Source of the DNA: Eutreptiella sp. 'Long Island Sound 2002'
Lineage: Eukaryota; Euglenozoa; Euglenophyceae; Eutreptiales; Eutreptiaceae
DNA: 64,000 bases
Direction: 5' to 3'
Assembly: GCA_964036045.1 (NCBI GenBank)
Contig: OZ038380.1
Location: 168,240,535-168,304,534 of the forward strand
Each line of letters opens with the position of its first letter. The stretch's first letter is position 1. This document shows positions 34,618 to 45,029 of this stretch, one piece after another. Position numbers and translations under genes: made by a program. A model generated the notes under the pieces. That model had not been told where the DNA came from, ran no database searches, and saw nothing but the letters and a program-made list of their open reading frames with translations.

Positions 34618-37600
34618 TAGGTCAAAATGCGTGAAAATGGATAAAAACATGCATAAGAAGCTTAAAACCCCCTATTATGGAACAACAAACCTCCACAAAC
34701 GGGCCGAAACTTGGGTTTGGGTAGTTACGGACGTACAAAACTTTGCCCTGCGCACGCCGCGCCCTGCGCGCTGCTCCCCTCCAACACTCAAATCGAAGAT
34801 TTTCCAAATAAAGCTAGGTCCATATCTGCATTTGCATGACAATGACAGATGACCATGCCAGCAACAAAAAAACGTTTAAATTACCTAAACAGCACGTGGA
34901 CAACATATTTCATTGCTGCGCAAAGATTCACAAACAGAGGAGGCACCCCATATTCCCAGACTTCTGTTAGCCTTCAGCCTCAATCCCATGCAGACAGATG
35001 CCTGTTGTTGTGCCACGAAGCAGATGTTGGCCGAGAATGGGAGGGAAGCTGTGTTGTTCAGCTGGGGGGGTTTAGACACGGGCACTGGCAGGAGGCGCCT
35101 GTTGCAGGAGGTTGGTCCATGAATGTTGAAGAACACTCAAAGGAAGACCCTGCTGGTGTGCTATGCATGTGATCACAGCAATCGTGCAATCTGTTGGTAA
35201 GGGTAACGTTGGCCAGCTGCAATATTCGTGAAATGGGAAGGACGGCTTTGCCGACCTTTCCGATGCTTTGGCCAAACCTCACCCAAGCTCAAAATAAAAT
35301 GTTGCCTCTTCTGCACTTACACACCCTTCTTGCCCATGGACAATGAAAATGCTTGGGGTAAAACCCAAACATGGGGTAGCGATGGGGTGGTCAGCAATGG
35401 GTTGGTTGCTGTAGACGAACCTGTCAACAAGCAATGCATGGCTGCACTGCAGACGCGAGCCACACTGAAACTATGCCTTAACAGCAGGAGCTGATGGGCA
35501 CAGAAAAACCACAGAGCACTGAAATAATTGGGTCAGCACTCAAAGCAAATGGTCAGCAGAAGACACAGAAAATGCAGCAATTTTGCCTACAATCTCTTGT
35601 GTGTTGATCTATCTACAAAGTGCGGCCGGGTCGAGGACTCATCATTCGACATGCAGGCATTCGACATGCAGAGTGCTAGCTGCTTTCTGCCTTCGCATCC
35701 CAGGGATGCTGCAACTGCACAAATATGCCAATGAGCAATAATTGCCCCGTGCACCATCCTTTCCACATCACTTGCATTTTCAGTGTCGTGCAGCTGTGGA
35801 ACTGGAGGAGGGCAGAAGGCATGTCGAAGATTTCAGTCGTTGAGTGCATAAGTCCGAATGTGTTTCCGTTGCATACCGCAGGTGTGCGAGATTAAGTGTA
35901 CTGTGCTTCTTGGGGGGCAAGGCAAGACTACTCACCCATGTGGGGCAGCCTAAGCGGCTCGCCAAAGCGGAGGTGGTCTCGCAAGCCCATTTGCCAGACC
36001 CACAGGGCGGGTCTCCGGGAGTCTGCCCTCAGGGTGCCCCCATCAGAGATAGCCACAGTGCTATGGGCCTACAGTGTAGGTGTCCTGGGGAAGGGCAGCA
36101 CCCAGAACGTCCAGTGGTACCGAGTGCCTGGGAGTATGGAGCAAAGCCTTGAGAACCACCACCTAGGGACTTCTGAGAAGGCGAGTGCACGGGTCTAATG
36201 AGGTCCAGGACGCTGTTGTACCCGGCGTGCAGTTGCAGGGTTAGGCGGAAGCTTGGCCCTCCTCCCACCCCTCCCCGCCCCTCTGGGCAATCCTGGTCAG
36301 GTACGGTCAGAGGGGGCCGTGTGGGTGAATGCTGGACAGCTGAGGACAAAGGGCCAGCGATGCCCTTCAGGGTCAAGGGAGGTTTCAAGAGCGGTTGCAA
36401 AAGCGGTTCCCGGCAGTTGGACAGGCGGTTGGGAGGTATTTTCCGGTTGGCGCGCCGTCGAGGGCGGACGGAACCGTTTTGTAGGGCTGCTCGTCAACTT
36501 AATGAATGTGGGGGAGGGGGTCTGGGTTCCCCCCGCCCCTTCAAGTGCAAGCCTTGCGCTGGTAGAGGGCCATGAAGGACCAAAACGCGGAGGTAAAGGG
36601 GGGTGGGGGGCTGGAGTGGACAGCGGGTCATCGCGTGCCCCAACCCCCTCATACCAGAGCCCTGGCGTATGCAGCATGTCAGAGAGACCGGCAAGGAGGA
36701 ACTCAGGTCTCCCCGTGCAGTGACTCCCGTGTCCTTTTGGCCCCTGTGATGCTTGCCCGTCCCCCATCCCCTTCGTTGGACGCCGATGGGGCCGGCGGAA
36801 GGGGGGGCGGGAGGAAACTGCAGCAACAATGGGGGGGGGGGGGGCTCCTCTTTCCTGCTCCAGTGAAATGCCTGATTAATTCATGACCCCACTCAAAGTG
36901 GAGCCCTGCATATGCCCTTGTTTACAGTGACTGTCATTTCTGGCGTTCGAAATCTCACTCACGGTGGGGGGTACACGACGTCGTACCTGACAATGTTCCC
37001 TTCAGGGCGAGTATTCTGAGACATAAACACCGCCCCCCCCCACAACTACAACCACAACCACAACCACAACCACAACCACAACTGCCACCCTGCCCCGCCC
37101 ATCGGGCCGGGACACCACTCCCGCCCCCCCCGCCCAAAATCAAGTTGAGCACAGCAAGTGCCAACAAGGGCAACGCCATTCGCGTGCTCCAACACATGCC
37201 AAAGGTTGCCAAAGGTGAAGAAGTCATTGGTTGGCGCACCAAGAAATCCAGGAATTCCACCAACTCTGTTGCACACGGCGTCCCCAACAGCACCTTTCCC
37301 TTTGTCTTCGATGTTGTCTGAGCTTCGCGAAAATTCTCATCAATCGCTTTTGACCCCCAAAACTCTTCTTCCGCGCCGACGCCCTGTGCACAGCGCACAT
37401 GTGCAACCTCTACCGCCTCCAAAGCCGCATGCCACTGCCAACCAGCACGCCAAGGCCCCTCAAAAGCGGCCCCAAGCACCCAGCAGGAAGCAGAAGACGT
37501 TCCATTGAGCTGCAAGGACTGTGGCACGGATCTGCGGGGGGCTCTACTGACCCACCCGCCCACCCCGGCAAGCCCGACTTCATCGACTACACAGACGGAT

Positions 37601-37900
37601 GCAGCCGCGCACAACCCTTGGCCGTCATGGACCTGGTCACAGGGCGCGGCGTCATATGGTCTGCCTCCCTGCTTCGTTTCCCAGCACGCCGCTGCCCAGC
37701 CCTTGCCCTGCCGCCCCTCCCCTGGCTTTGCTGCACCCTGCTCCCCCTCGGCCGGCCCCTGCACCGCCTCCCCACCTCGGCCTCGACCTCAACCACCACC
37801 TCCCCCTCCACCTCCACCTCCTCCTCCTGTGCCCCGTCTCGCCCCTGCCCCCCCACCTCTGCCCCGTTCCCCTGACCCTGCACCTGGCCCCAAACCCCGT
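34618..37900. other. No gene that can be supported
   Basis: A CCCTG-type GCGC site lies at 34,745-34,771. Many GC-rich ORFs overlap on both strands at 35.8-37.9 kb; their composition (Pro, Arg, Gly, Ala) suggests chance. There is a CCACAA microsatellite at 37,040-37,081, G or C runs at 36,829-36,843 and 37,027-37,036, and CCACCTCC runs at 37,790-37,830. A plus-strand peptide at 37,140-37,320 (VAKGEEVIGWRTKKSRNSTN) is protein-like but short. Confidence 0.4.
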
Positions 37901-38218
37901 CCCCTGCAGGTCTGCCATCGCTCAGTCTCAAGACCATGAAATCGCGGTCGACACCGTCGAAGTGTTCACAGATCTCGGCCGCACTGCTTTGCCTCGTGTA
38001 GCTCGGGTCGAGGCCGTACCGCTTCAGGTCCTTCCCGGAGCGCGTGCGGATGTACTCGGGGCAAGTGTCAGTGGCCCGCCAGAGCGGGTTCTGGTGGTGC
38101 TCTGTAACTGACAGAAACCGCTGCTCGAAGGCCCCGTCCCGTGTCAACTTTAGATGCAGCTCGGTGTCGACGTGGAACATGGTCTGCACGAGGTTTTGGT
38201 GCAGCGGCAGGAAGACCT
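37900..38218 (-). CDS. Coding-like fragment, unrecognised (possible C-terminal exon)
   Basis: From a possible acceptor (TTCCATTCAG) the frame reads VFLPLHQNLVQTMFHVDTEL, LSVTEHHQNPLWRATDTCPEY and SAAEICEHFDGVDRDFMVLR. Composition is balanced, unlike the surrounding GC-rich ORFs; after about 37,900 it becomes Gly/Arg-rich noise. It may belong with the similarly natural-looking fragment at 41.9-42.2 kb as another part of one gene, but that is a guess. Confidence 0.4.
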
Positions 38219-38993
38219 GAATGGAACGCCAGTGGATTCAGTGTTCGGTCCGTGGCAGGGCACCGTGTGGAGGTCCAACTGTGAGCTTAAGCTCCAAGTG
38301 CACCGGTACAAAGGACATTGGACGTAAAAGTGGCAAACAGGGTCACAACCAGGGGGCGAGTGTGGATGGGTTGGACAGAATTTTGGTGGGATAAAATTCT
38401 TTGTCAAAACAAATGTTTTTGTCGGGAAAAACATTTTCATTGGAAAACTTTTGGTTGAAAACAAATTTTTTCGGACTGGCTTAAAAAAAATGCGGAAACG
38501 ACACTTATTGTTGTTGTGACAAGGGCCCTTGCTGCTGTAGCACACGTCCAACCGGGAGGTCCACGGAGGGACGGTTGGCCACAAAGGACCTGTGCCCGGT
38601 TAGTTGTCTGTGTGTTTGGGCATGAAAACCCAATTGCATGCGCCAAGAGTCAGAGTTCTTCCCACAGTCAAGGAATTGTGAAACGTCCTTTGTGCCCCTC
38701 AGCCCCCCCTTACCAGAGCAACGGTGACTGGGGCAGGGCGTTGCTTGAGCGGAGGGAGGGGGGGGGTTTAGGGGAGAGCCCCCCCCCCCCCCGCCGAACT
38801 GCAGCATATCCGCAAGGAACTGCAAATATGTACCACGCTGACCCATTCAGCATGTACATTTGTCATAATGTCTGAAGGCAGGCAATGCAATTCATCTTTT
38901 TGGGTCCATACATTGTGCCCTCACCTAAACACCCCCAAGCAACACAAACAAGAAACGCAGAGGAATGCTCATTGTCATCGAATTCTTCGTCAA

Positions 38994-39520
38994 AAATCAA
39001 TCAGAGTTGGACTCACCTGAGCTCGACTCACCATTGTCGTCCTCTTCTGAACTGGAAGAGGAACCAGAAGAATACAATGAATCACCACCTGGGTCTGACA
39101 CATTGTCTTACAAACTCGCACAGAGTTGCCATTGGAGTGTTCAGAAAAAGTGTGGAACATGCTTTCTGTGCAGCATTGTATGCCTCTTGCCTGTTCTTCC
39201 GACCCCATCTATCTTGAAAGCGAAAACAGAGGATCGCGGCAATAACGTCGCCGCGTTTTGTGCAGGGCATGGATGGACCGGGGTGCCGAAGAATGTACGT
39301 ATGGGACGCTGTGACATGAAATCTGCAGCACAGGAAATAAGTGATACGCGTGGAATGACCAAAGAACCCTGCTGTAGGTGCACCGAAGGCGCGCAAGAAA
39401 AAAATTGGCCCAAACGAAAAAAGGTTCCCAGAACCCTGGTTCTTCCGTGCTTTGGAGTGAGGGGGGAGGGGGGGAGGGGGAAAGACGCCGAAATTAAAGC
39501 AATGCCCTGGGACTGGGGTT
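38994..39520 (-). pseudogene. Fragment of a repeated protein family (copy A)
   Basis: On the minus strand this reads KRGDVIAAILCFRFQDRWG, then RQEAYNAAQKACSTLFL and PMATLCEFV. A second copy at 45.1-45.25 kb keeps the blocks KREDVIAVLL, RQKAYNEAQKARATLFL and PMATLCEFV although the DNA has diverged, so the frame was under selection. Flanking parts (39,378-39,510 versus 45,833-46,000) are also homologous. No known domain is recognised. Confidence 0.5.
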
Positions 39521-39965
39521 CTGGACTCCGAGGGCCTCACCAGCACCCAACACAATTGCAACACATGGTGGCCAATCACAAACGGATGGGGGGCACATGC
39601 AGAAGCGGAACTGAAACTGGATCACATTGGATTTGAGAGGGAGGGCAGGCAGGAGGGAGAGAGGGGGCCACCTGACAATGCGGTGCTAACATGCCACGGC
39701 AAGCCATCTCTGTCAGGTTATGGAACTTGCCCTTAGCATGGTACTTAGAACCCCAGTCTCCAATCGGCATCCAGATCCAGTCATCAGCAACGTAATCGAA
39801 CTGAATGGAGGGCCTGTGAAGCCACCAATGAAATGCGCGTACTGACAGCAGGGCGTCTTTATCTTAAATGCAGGAAAGAAACTGTCTTTGCCAAATCTCA
39901 AGAAGGCATGGGTCGGCCACCCCTCCTTCTACCCCGGGAGGGGGGAGGGGGGGACAACAGGGAAC

Positions 39966-40053
39966 GTTTATAAGGGGCTGGGGGGTTTTGGGGTTTTGAG
40001 GCACCCACCCACCCAAGACCAAGCAACCCACCCAGACCCCCCCCCTCTTATAA
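39966..40053. repeat. Small inverted-repeat unit, GTTTATAAG ends
   Basis: GTTTATAAGGGGCTGGGGGG on the left faces CCCCCCCCTCTTATAAAC on the right. One-sided relatives occur at 41,127-41,140 and 53,329-53,345. The unit contains CACCCACCCA repeats shared with 41,020-41,110. Confidence 0.5.
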
Positions 40054-40251
40054 ACATTTGAGGGGGGGGGGGGGGGGTTGAGGCGCTCTCCCGGGGCTGA
40101 ACGGCTCCCCAGCCCCACCTGAGGTGATGCTACCACGGCTGCCGAAGCACATGGTCCCGCCTTTTTTTTTTGGGTTTTGTACTTTTCTGATTTTTTTCTG
40201 TGTTTTCTGCTTTTTCTGGTTTTTTTTTATTTTTGTCGTTTTCTGCTGGGG

Positions 40252-40710
40252 CTACCTGGGCTTGGGCTTGGGGAACGCGGCCTGTCCTGCTTGTTGTGTT
40301 GTCGTTGTAGTTGCTGGAGATGGGGCCTGCGTTGCTGGCGATGGGGCCTGAGTTGGGCGTGCAGCTGCGGGTGCAGTAGTGGCAGGACTACTGCTACTGC
40401 TACTACTGCTGCTGCTTCCAATGTTGCTGCTGCTGTTGGCATTGCTGTTGCTGCTGCCACTGCTGCTGTTGGCATTGCTGCTGCTGCTGTTGGTGTTGCA
40501 GTTGTTGCTGGTGTTTGTAATGCTACTGCTGCTGCTGCTGCTGCCCACAGGGTTCTGCTCCTTCACAAAAAATGCTGACAGGGTCTTTGTAGTTTGCTGG
40601 CTTTTCAACCATTTTTGGTGTCTGTCACTTTTGCAATGCTCACGTTCAGCCTCTCCCACATTGGATATGAGTACTCCACAACCACAGCGGTACTTCCCAA
40701 CCTGCTGCAT
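40252..40710 (-). CDS. Small protein: zinc finger plus Ser/Asn-rich trinucleotide-encoded tail
   Basis: From ATG at 40,710 the frame begins MQQVGKYRCGCGVLISNVGE and continues to HCKSDRHQKWL. This gives C-x-C-x13-H-x5-H, close to U1/BED-like C2H2 fingers. Then come Ser/Asn/Ala runs encoded by AGC/AAC trinucleotide repeats (40,385-40,545) and a Pro/Thr/Gln tail. An upstream extension of the frame is less protein-like. This is probably a DNA- or RNA-binding protein or the N-terminus of a mobile-element protein; no partner domain is visible. Confidence 0.45.
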   Translation of the reverse strand: MQQVGKYRCGCGVLISNVGEAEREHCKSDRHQKWLKSQQTTKTLSAFFVKEQNPVGSSSSSSSITNTSNNCNTNSSSSNANSSSGSSNSNANSSSNIGSSSSSSSSSSPATTAPAAARPTQAPSPATQAPSPATTTTTQQAGQAAFPKPKPR

Positions 40711-40837
40711 AGCAACAAAGCAAAGAATGAGGTCTGCAGATACACAGGTCTGCAGGTACACACAAAGCGACCAATCCCATGACAAAATGCATGTCACTGC
40801 TGCTCCCAACCTTGCAAAAAAAGCGGAGCTAAAAAGT

Positions 40838-40907
40838 ATTAGCCTCACCAGGGATTGAACCTCAGACTTCTAGCATGGCACTGCATTACCATTGTACTAA
40901 CTGCCAG
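40838..40907 (-). repeat. tRNA-like remnant (A and B boxes)
   Basis: On the minus strand TTAGTACAATGG fits an A box and GGTTCAATCCC fits a B box at about tRNA spacing, with a T run after it. The acceptor and anticodon arms do not pair, so it is not a working tRNA. It may be a tRNA-derived SINE or a Pol III promoter remnant. Confidence 0.35.
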
Positions 40908-40999
40908 ATCTGTTGAATTAACCTCCTGTTCGGCTTATTGAGCACATTTGAAATCGGAAAAAAAAAAGAGCGCCGTCAGCCTGCACACTGACATTAAAC

Positions 41000-41889
41000 G
41001 GGGGGTCCTAGACTACACACGCACCCACCCAGAGTACAATTCTAAGAGGGGGGAGGGTCCCAGACTTTTCACCCACCCACCCAGGCTGGGGCACCCACCC
41101 AGACCCCCCCCCAGTTAACTTAATTCCTTATAAACGTTCCCTGGGGGACAACCATGCCCCTCCCACTGCCTACCAGTCCAACCACAACACTCCAGTTGCA
41201 TGGCTGACCCCTTCCACTGCCTCCGTGTACAGCCACGCGCCTCCACGCGCCTCCCACCGCCCTCCTGAGCCCCCCCACTGCCACCATCTACAGCCACACC
41301 CCTCACACTGCCTAGTACCCCGCCGCCCCCTTGCAAGAACAGCACTGAAGTCCCAAACTTGGGCGGAAGCAACACCTAGTGTTGTTCTGAAAGGGGGGGG
41401 GGGGGGCATTGTAAAGGGCAAAGTAGGACATGGTTCCAAAAGTTGCGGATACTACACCTACCGTAGTTCTCACAAGGGCGTTGTTCTCGCAGGGGGGCCT
41501 CAATAGGTCAGGTGTGGACCCGCCACTTAGCTCCAGCCGCGCCTGCCTCACGACCTTCATTGCCAACTCAGTTCCATGATTGTGCGTGTCATGCGGACAG
41601 TGCTTTGCAGTTCTTGTCCCTCCCCTTCGCCCTGGATGGCGTAAGAGTTGGGCTGCCTCTACAGGGTTCTGGGCTTTGTCGCCTTTTCGGACTGAGTTTG
41701 GGGCGTAGCATTCGATAGTGTCCCATTTCGGTGTTCGCCGGTGCACTGGTATGCTTGCTGTCGCTGGCCCCTCTCGGCCACACACCTGTGTGTCGGGTAT
41801 TCCGGGTCATGGGGGGTGCGGGGCGGTCAGATCGCAGGGGGGGGGGGGGGGACAACCACACCCCTCCCACTGCCTCCCTGTACACCGCT
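41000..41889. other. Repeat-rich stretch without a gene
   Basis: CACCCACCCAGACCCCCCCC and TTATAAACGTTCCC (41,040-41,140) echo 39.97-40.05 kb. GGGGACAACCA followed by CCCCTCCCACTGCCT occurs at 41,145 and again at 41,848, each beside a G run. ORFs here are GC-rich noise. Confidence 0.4.
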
Positions 41890-42198
41890 TCAGATGCCCC
41901 CGTGTAGCGCCCTGGCAATGCCCTTCCAGACTGCGCACCCGAACTGCCGCATCATCTCATTACACAGACGTCGGCTGTGAAAATCTGCGTTCAAGTGCCG
42001 CGGGTGCTTCAGTTCCTCTGGGGGCGTGGCCAGGGACACTGTGTACACGTCGTAGTCCGGCAGCAGGGCGACGATGCGCACTGCATCGCGCGTGAAGCGC
42101 TCGTCGAGGTCATGGAGTTCGTCGGCGTCGTCGACCAAAGACGTGATGGTCATCCCAAAAATCAGAAACTTGGGTTTCCCATTTGTGGGCAAGGCCAT
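41890..42198 (-). CDS. Coding-like fragment, unrecognised (possible N-terminal exon)
   Basis: The frame reads KPKFLIFGMTITSLVDDADE, RDAVRIVALLPDYDVYTVSL and HLNADFHSRRLCNEMMRQFG. This is balanced, hydrophobic-then-acidic composition with an alternating beta-alpha feel like a nucleotide- or SAM-binding fold. The last 20 codons lose character. No family is asserted. Confidence 0.45.
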   Translation of the reverse strand: MALPTNGKPKFLIFGMTITSLVDDADELHDLDERFTRDAVRIVALLPDYDVYTVSLATPPEELKHPRHLNADFHSRRLCNEMMRQFGCAVWKGIARALHGGI

Positions 42199-42199
42199 T

Positions 42200-42610
42200 C
42201 AGCGTTGGACAGTCGACACTGCCAATCCACAGGGCACGGGGACGCCGTCACCACATCGTACACAGACCTCTGGTGTGAGCCTACCAATCAAAGTCTGTGG
42301 GCAAAACACGGGCAGGCAGGTGGCTGTGCCTCTGGTGCGCTTCAGCCTGCCCTGCTACTATCTCAAGCGCCAGTCCTTCAAGTCGGATAGTGGGTCCGAC
42401 TCGGGTGCTGTGCCCTGCCCCCGGGCCAAGCGGAGGAAGGAGGGGGAGGCGAAGAAGAGGGAAGAAGACCAGAGGGCCAAGAGGGAGGAGGAGAAGAAGG
42501 AGGCAGAACACAAGGAAGAAAAGAAGAAGAAGGAGGAGGACGAAGAGGAGAAGGAGAGGAACAAAGTTGTGGATGCCCTGAGCCGGCCCGACCCCAGCGG
42601 GCAGGGGTGA
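42200..42610 (+). CDS. Possible exon with a long Lys/Glu tail
   Basis: The plus strand from about 42,200 reads GVSLPIKVCGQNTGRQVAVP and LVRFSLPCYYLKRQSFKSDS, then roughly 50 residues of Lys/Glu repeats ending NKVVDALSRPDPSGQG and TGA at 42,608. The charged tail could be a purine-rich simple repeat read by chance, and no upstream exon is visible. Confidence 0.3.
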   Translation, partial: QRWTVDTANPQGTGTPSPHRTQTSGVSLPIKVCGQNTGRQVAVPLVRFSLPCYYLKRQSFKSDSGSDSGAVPCPRAKRRKEGEAKKREEDQRAKREEEKKEAEHKEEKKKKEEDEEEKERNKVVDALSRPDPSGQG

Positions 42611-43543
42611 CAGAGGGGGAGACCAGGTAGGTGCCCTTGGGACGGGGGGGACATGGGCAGGGGACAATTGGTAAGGTTAGGGTTTCCACCATCAAGGTTT
42701 GCGAAAGCACAAGATTATCACTGCAACAGAACTTGGGCCGGTCGACTTCAGGCAAGTCGTGCGCTCTTGGTTCTATCGAAAGGCAACACCTGGCGAAAGG
42801 ACCCACTTCATTCGAACGCCTATCCCCCTTTCGTTAATCGCCTTCCTCTCATCCCACAAACTGCCTTCTCCACTATCACCACGAGCCACTGACTAGTGGC
42901 TAGAAGCACTCCACCACCGTACAAAACACACCACTGATGCTGTCCAGGCGGCATTCAAATGGCTGCAAAACCACCCAGCGCTGAATTACCATCTCAGGGC
43001 AACCATCTCTCGCGCTCTGGATCCAATTTCAGCACCTCCTTTGCCATTCCCCTCAAACGACCACTCCGTTACTCACAGCCAGAACCACTACCTCCAAGTG
43101 TATCACGCAAAGCACCCACCAAAAAGCGCAAGACCATGAGGAACATGCAAACATCACCAACCCAGCCACCAGACTGAGAGGCAGTCACACAGCACTGCAC
43201 GCCCCCCTCCCAAACACCTTACAGGCAGTCCGTACCCACTTGGGGGGAATCTTTGCACTGCGCGCACACTGCGCGCTAATTTTAGACTATGTTCCCCCCG
43301 AAGAGCCCCCAAGCACACCCCTTGGAAACGCCCTTAGAATTAGGTGACCCAAACTGCCCCAGCTCAAGAAAGTTGCAAACTACCTTCCCTTCACATAACA
43401 CACATCATGCACATCTGGAAAGGCCATGAACAGCGCATTGGTCGCCACCCTCAAGAACACACAATTGTCTTTTTGGTCCATTGTCAACTAAGTACACATT
43501 GAGAATGCGCAACTTGTGTGCACAACATGACACAGTTGCAGAA

Positions 43544-43713
43544 TCAAAGAAATGTCACATTGTCACATGTGTGTGTGTCAATGCAATCCGTACAATATTG
43601 CAGTTCACACTTGTCACACATGGACATCTTTTCAGGGTCAAACTTGGTGCAACAAAGGGCACAAACATCCCCATCATCACCCACAACATCCTCATCATCA
43701 TTGTCCTCCTGTG
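43544..43713 (-). pseudogene. Acidic linker and Cys-rich C-terminus of DDE transposase copy 2
   Basis: Reads QEDNDDEDVVGDDGDVCALC, then CDKCELQYCTDCIDTHTC and a stop. The spacing (CxxC, CxxC, CxxC, HxC) fits a small cross-brace zinc finger such as PHD or RING, without assigning a subtype. Copy 3 has the same module (CDECKEHYCTECIDTHTC). Confidence 0.65.
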
Positions 43714-43715
43714 TA

Positions 43716-44297
43716 CCCCCCCCCCCCTTGTCTAAGCTACGCCAAAGTACCAAATTAATACGGTCCCTACGCCTACTGTAGCTTAGACACGGGCGTAGCT
43801 TGCGCGCGACATATACAACTACCGACACACACGTAAATGAGCGCATAGTATGAGTGCACCTCAACCTCCACCCATGTTCCCAAAGGCATGCAAACACAAG
43901 AAAGCGATTGAAACATGGAAATTCAGGTTCACACCGCAAACTGGTCCCCCTTCTCCGATGGTCCCTTCATTGTGGCATCCACACGCTCACCGGTGGAACG
44001 TGTGAAAATAACCGGGCGTCCGGGTTCAAAAAGAGAAGATTGCATGGTGAGCTAGTGCAAGAAGGGGGAATATAATCCACAAATACCCCCAAAATCAGAG
44101 TTATGTGGGTTCAAGTGGGCAAACACTCACAACAAATGTGTACATGACCCTATGTACCTGGCAAATTCGTCAAACCCATGTCTTATGTGGTTGCACTAAA
44201 TTTGGTACCGAATTAAAATTAGGTACCAAATTAATACGGTCCCTACGCCTACTGTGGCTTAGACAAGGGCGTAGCTTAGACAAGGGGGGGGGGGGGG
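43716..44297. mobile_element. TIR element E1, C/G-run ends, TA target duplication
   Basis: The left end is 12 C then TTGTCTAAGCTACGCC (43,716-43,743); the right end is its inverse, GGCGTAGCTTAGACAA then 14 G (44,268-44,297). Both sides are flanked by TA. Removing the element plus one TA joins the DDE exon (VWTAPT) to the acidic linker (QEDNDDED) in frame, which confirms the borders. The inside has subterminal copies of ATTAATACGGTCCCTACGCC and no ORF. It is MITE-like; the mobilising transposase is unknown, though TA duplications are typical of Tc1/mariner-type enzymes (family knowledge). Confidence 0.85.
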
Positions 44298-44299
44298 TA

Positions 44300-44547
44300 G
44301 GTGCGGTCCATACATGTGCAGGTATGTGTTCCCATGGACCATATGGAGCGTACCGTACCTGTCTTCGAATCAAAAATTGCTGCAAATGCAAGAGTACACG
44401 CACGTACTCATGCAACTCCGTACCGGATCCCCTCCATATGTTCCTTACGATGCCCCAATGCCACATGCGTGCAAACAAGTGCTCAATGCGTGCCCTATAG
44501 AAACCATGAACATCATTGTACTCCTTTTGCCGCTCCGTCAACGTCAA
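44300..44547 (-). pseudogene. Harbinger-like DDE transposase, C-terminal part (copy 2)
   Basis: Reads ERQKEYNDVHGFYRARIEHL (catalytic Glu), ARMWHWGIVRNIW, then RYAPYGPWEHIPAHVW. It lines up with copies 1 and 3. The frame is closed upstream of the ERQ block, so the first two catalytic Asp residues are missing, and downstream it runs into element E1. Confidence 0.7.
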
Positions 44548-45029
44548 AATCAGAAATCAAAATCAGAAGTCAAAACCTACGCTACGGGTCACCATGATGC
44601 CCCTAGGGGCCCCTAGTATCTCAAAGTATGGGTCTCTAGTACGGCCAGACGCCCAAATAGTTGCACTGCGCGCGCACTGCGCTTAAGGCTCCCCCTTGGG
44701 GTATGAATGCTTCGCCAGCCCAGCCCCACACACACAGCTCAGCACCCCCCCCCCCCCAAGGGACTTGCTTGAGCGGGGGGGGGGGGGTCCAGGGGAGGGG
44801 GGGAGGGGGTCCAGGGGGGAGGGATCCCCCCCCCGGAACATACCCAATCCACAGAGAACAGAAAAATTATTGGAGAATAAACAACTCAGCGCATGGAAAT
44901 GTCATGTTGTCGGCCGTAAACAAAGGAAATTCATCATTGAATGTCAATTCAGGGTTCCCACATCTCACCAATACACAACAACTACAACAATGCGGGACAT
45001 TCACCATCTCATGCCAAATGACGGTGATC

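Larger units (their letters stand above)
43255..44682 (-). mobile_element. DDE element bracketed by GCACTGCG sites, split by a TIR element
   Basis: Sites of the ACTG type lie at 43,255-43,278 and 44,663-44,682 in the same direction. Between them, minus strand, are the transposase C-terminal domain (44,300-44,547) and its Cys-rich tail (43,544-43,713), separated by an inserted TIR element. The 102 bp at 43,280-43,381 recur identically at 54,929-55,030. Confidence 0.6.

Noticed and set aside
36955-37764. 269-codon minus-strand ORF
   Set aside because: Gly/Cys-rich translation of a CCACAA microsatellite and GC-rich DNA; the opposite strand is equally open.
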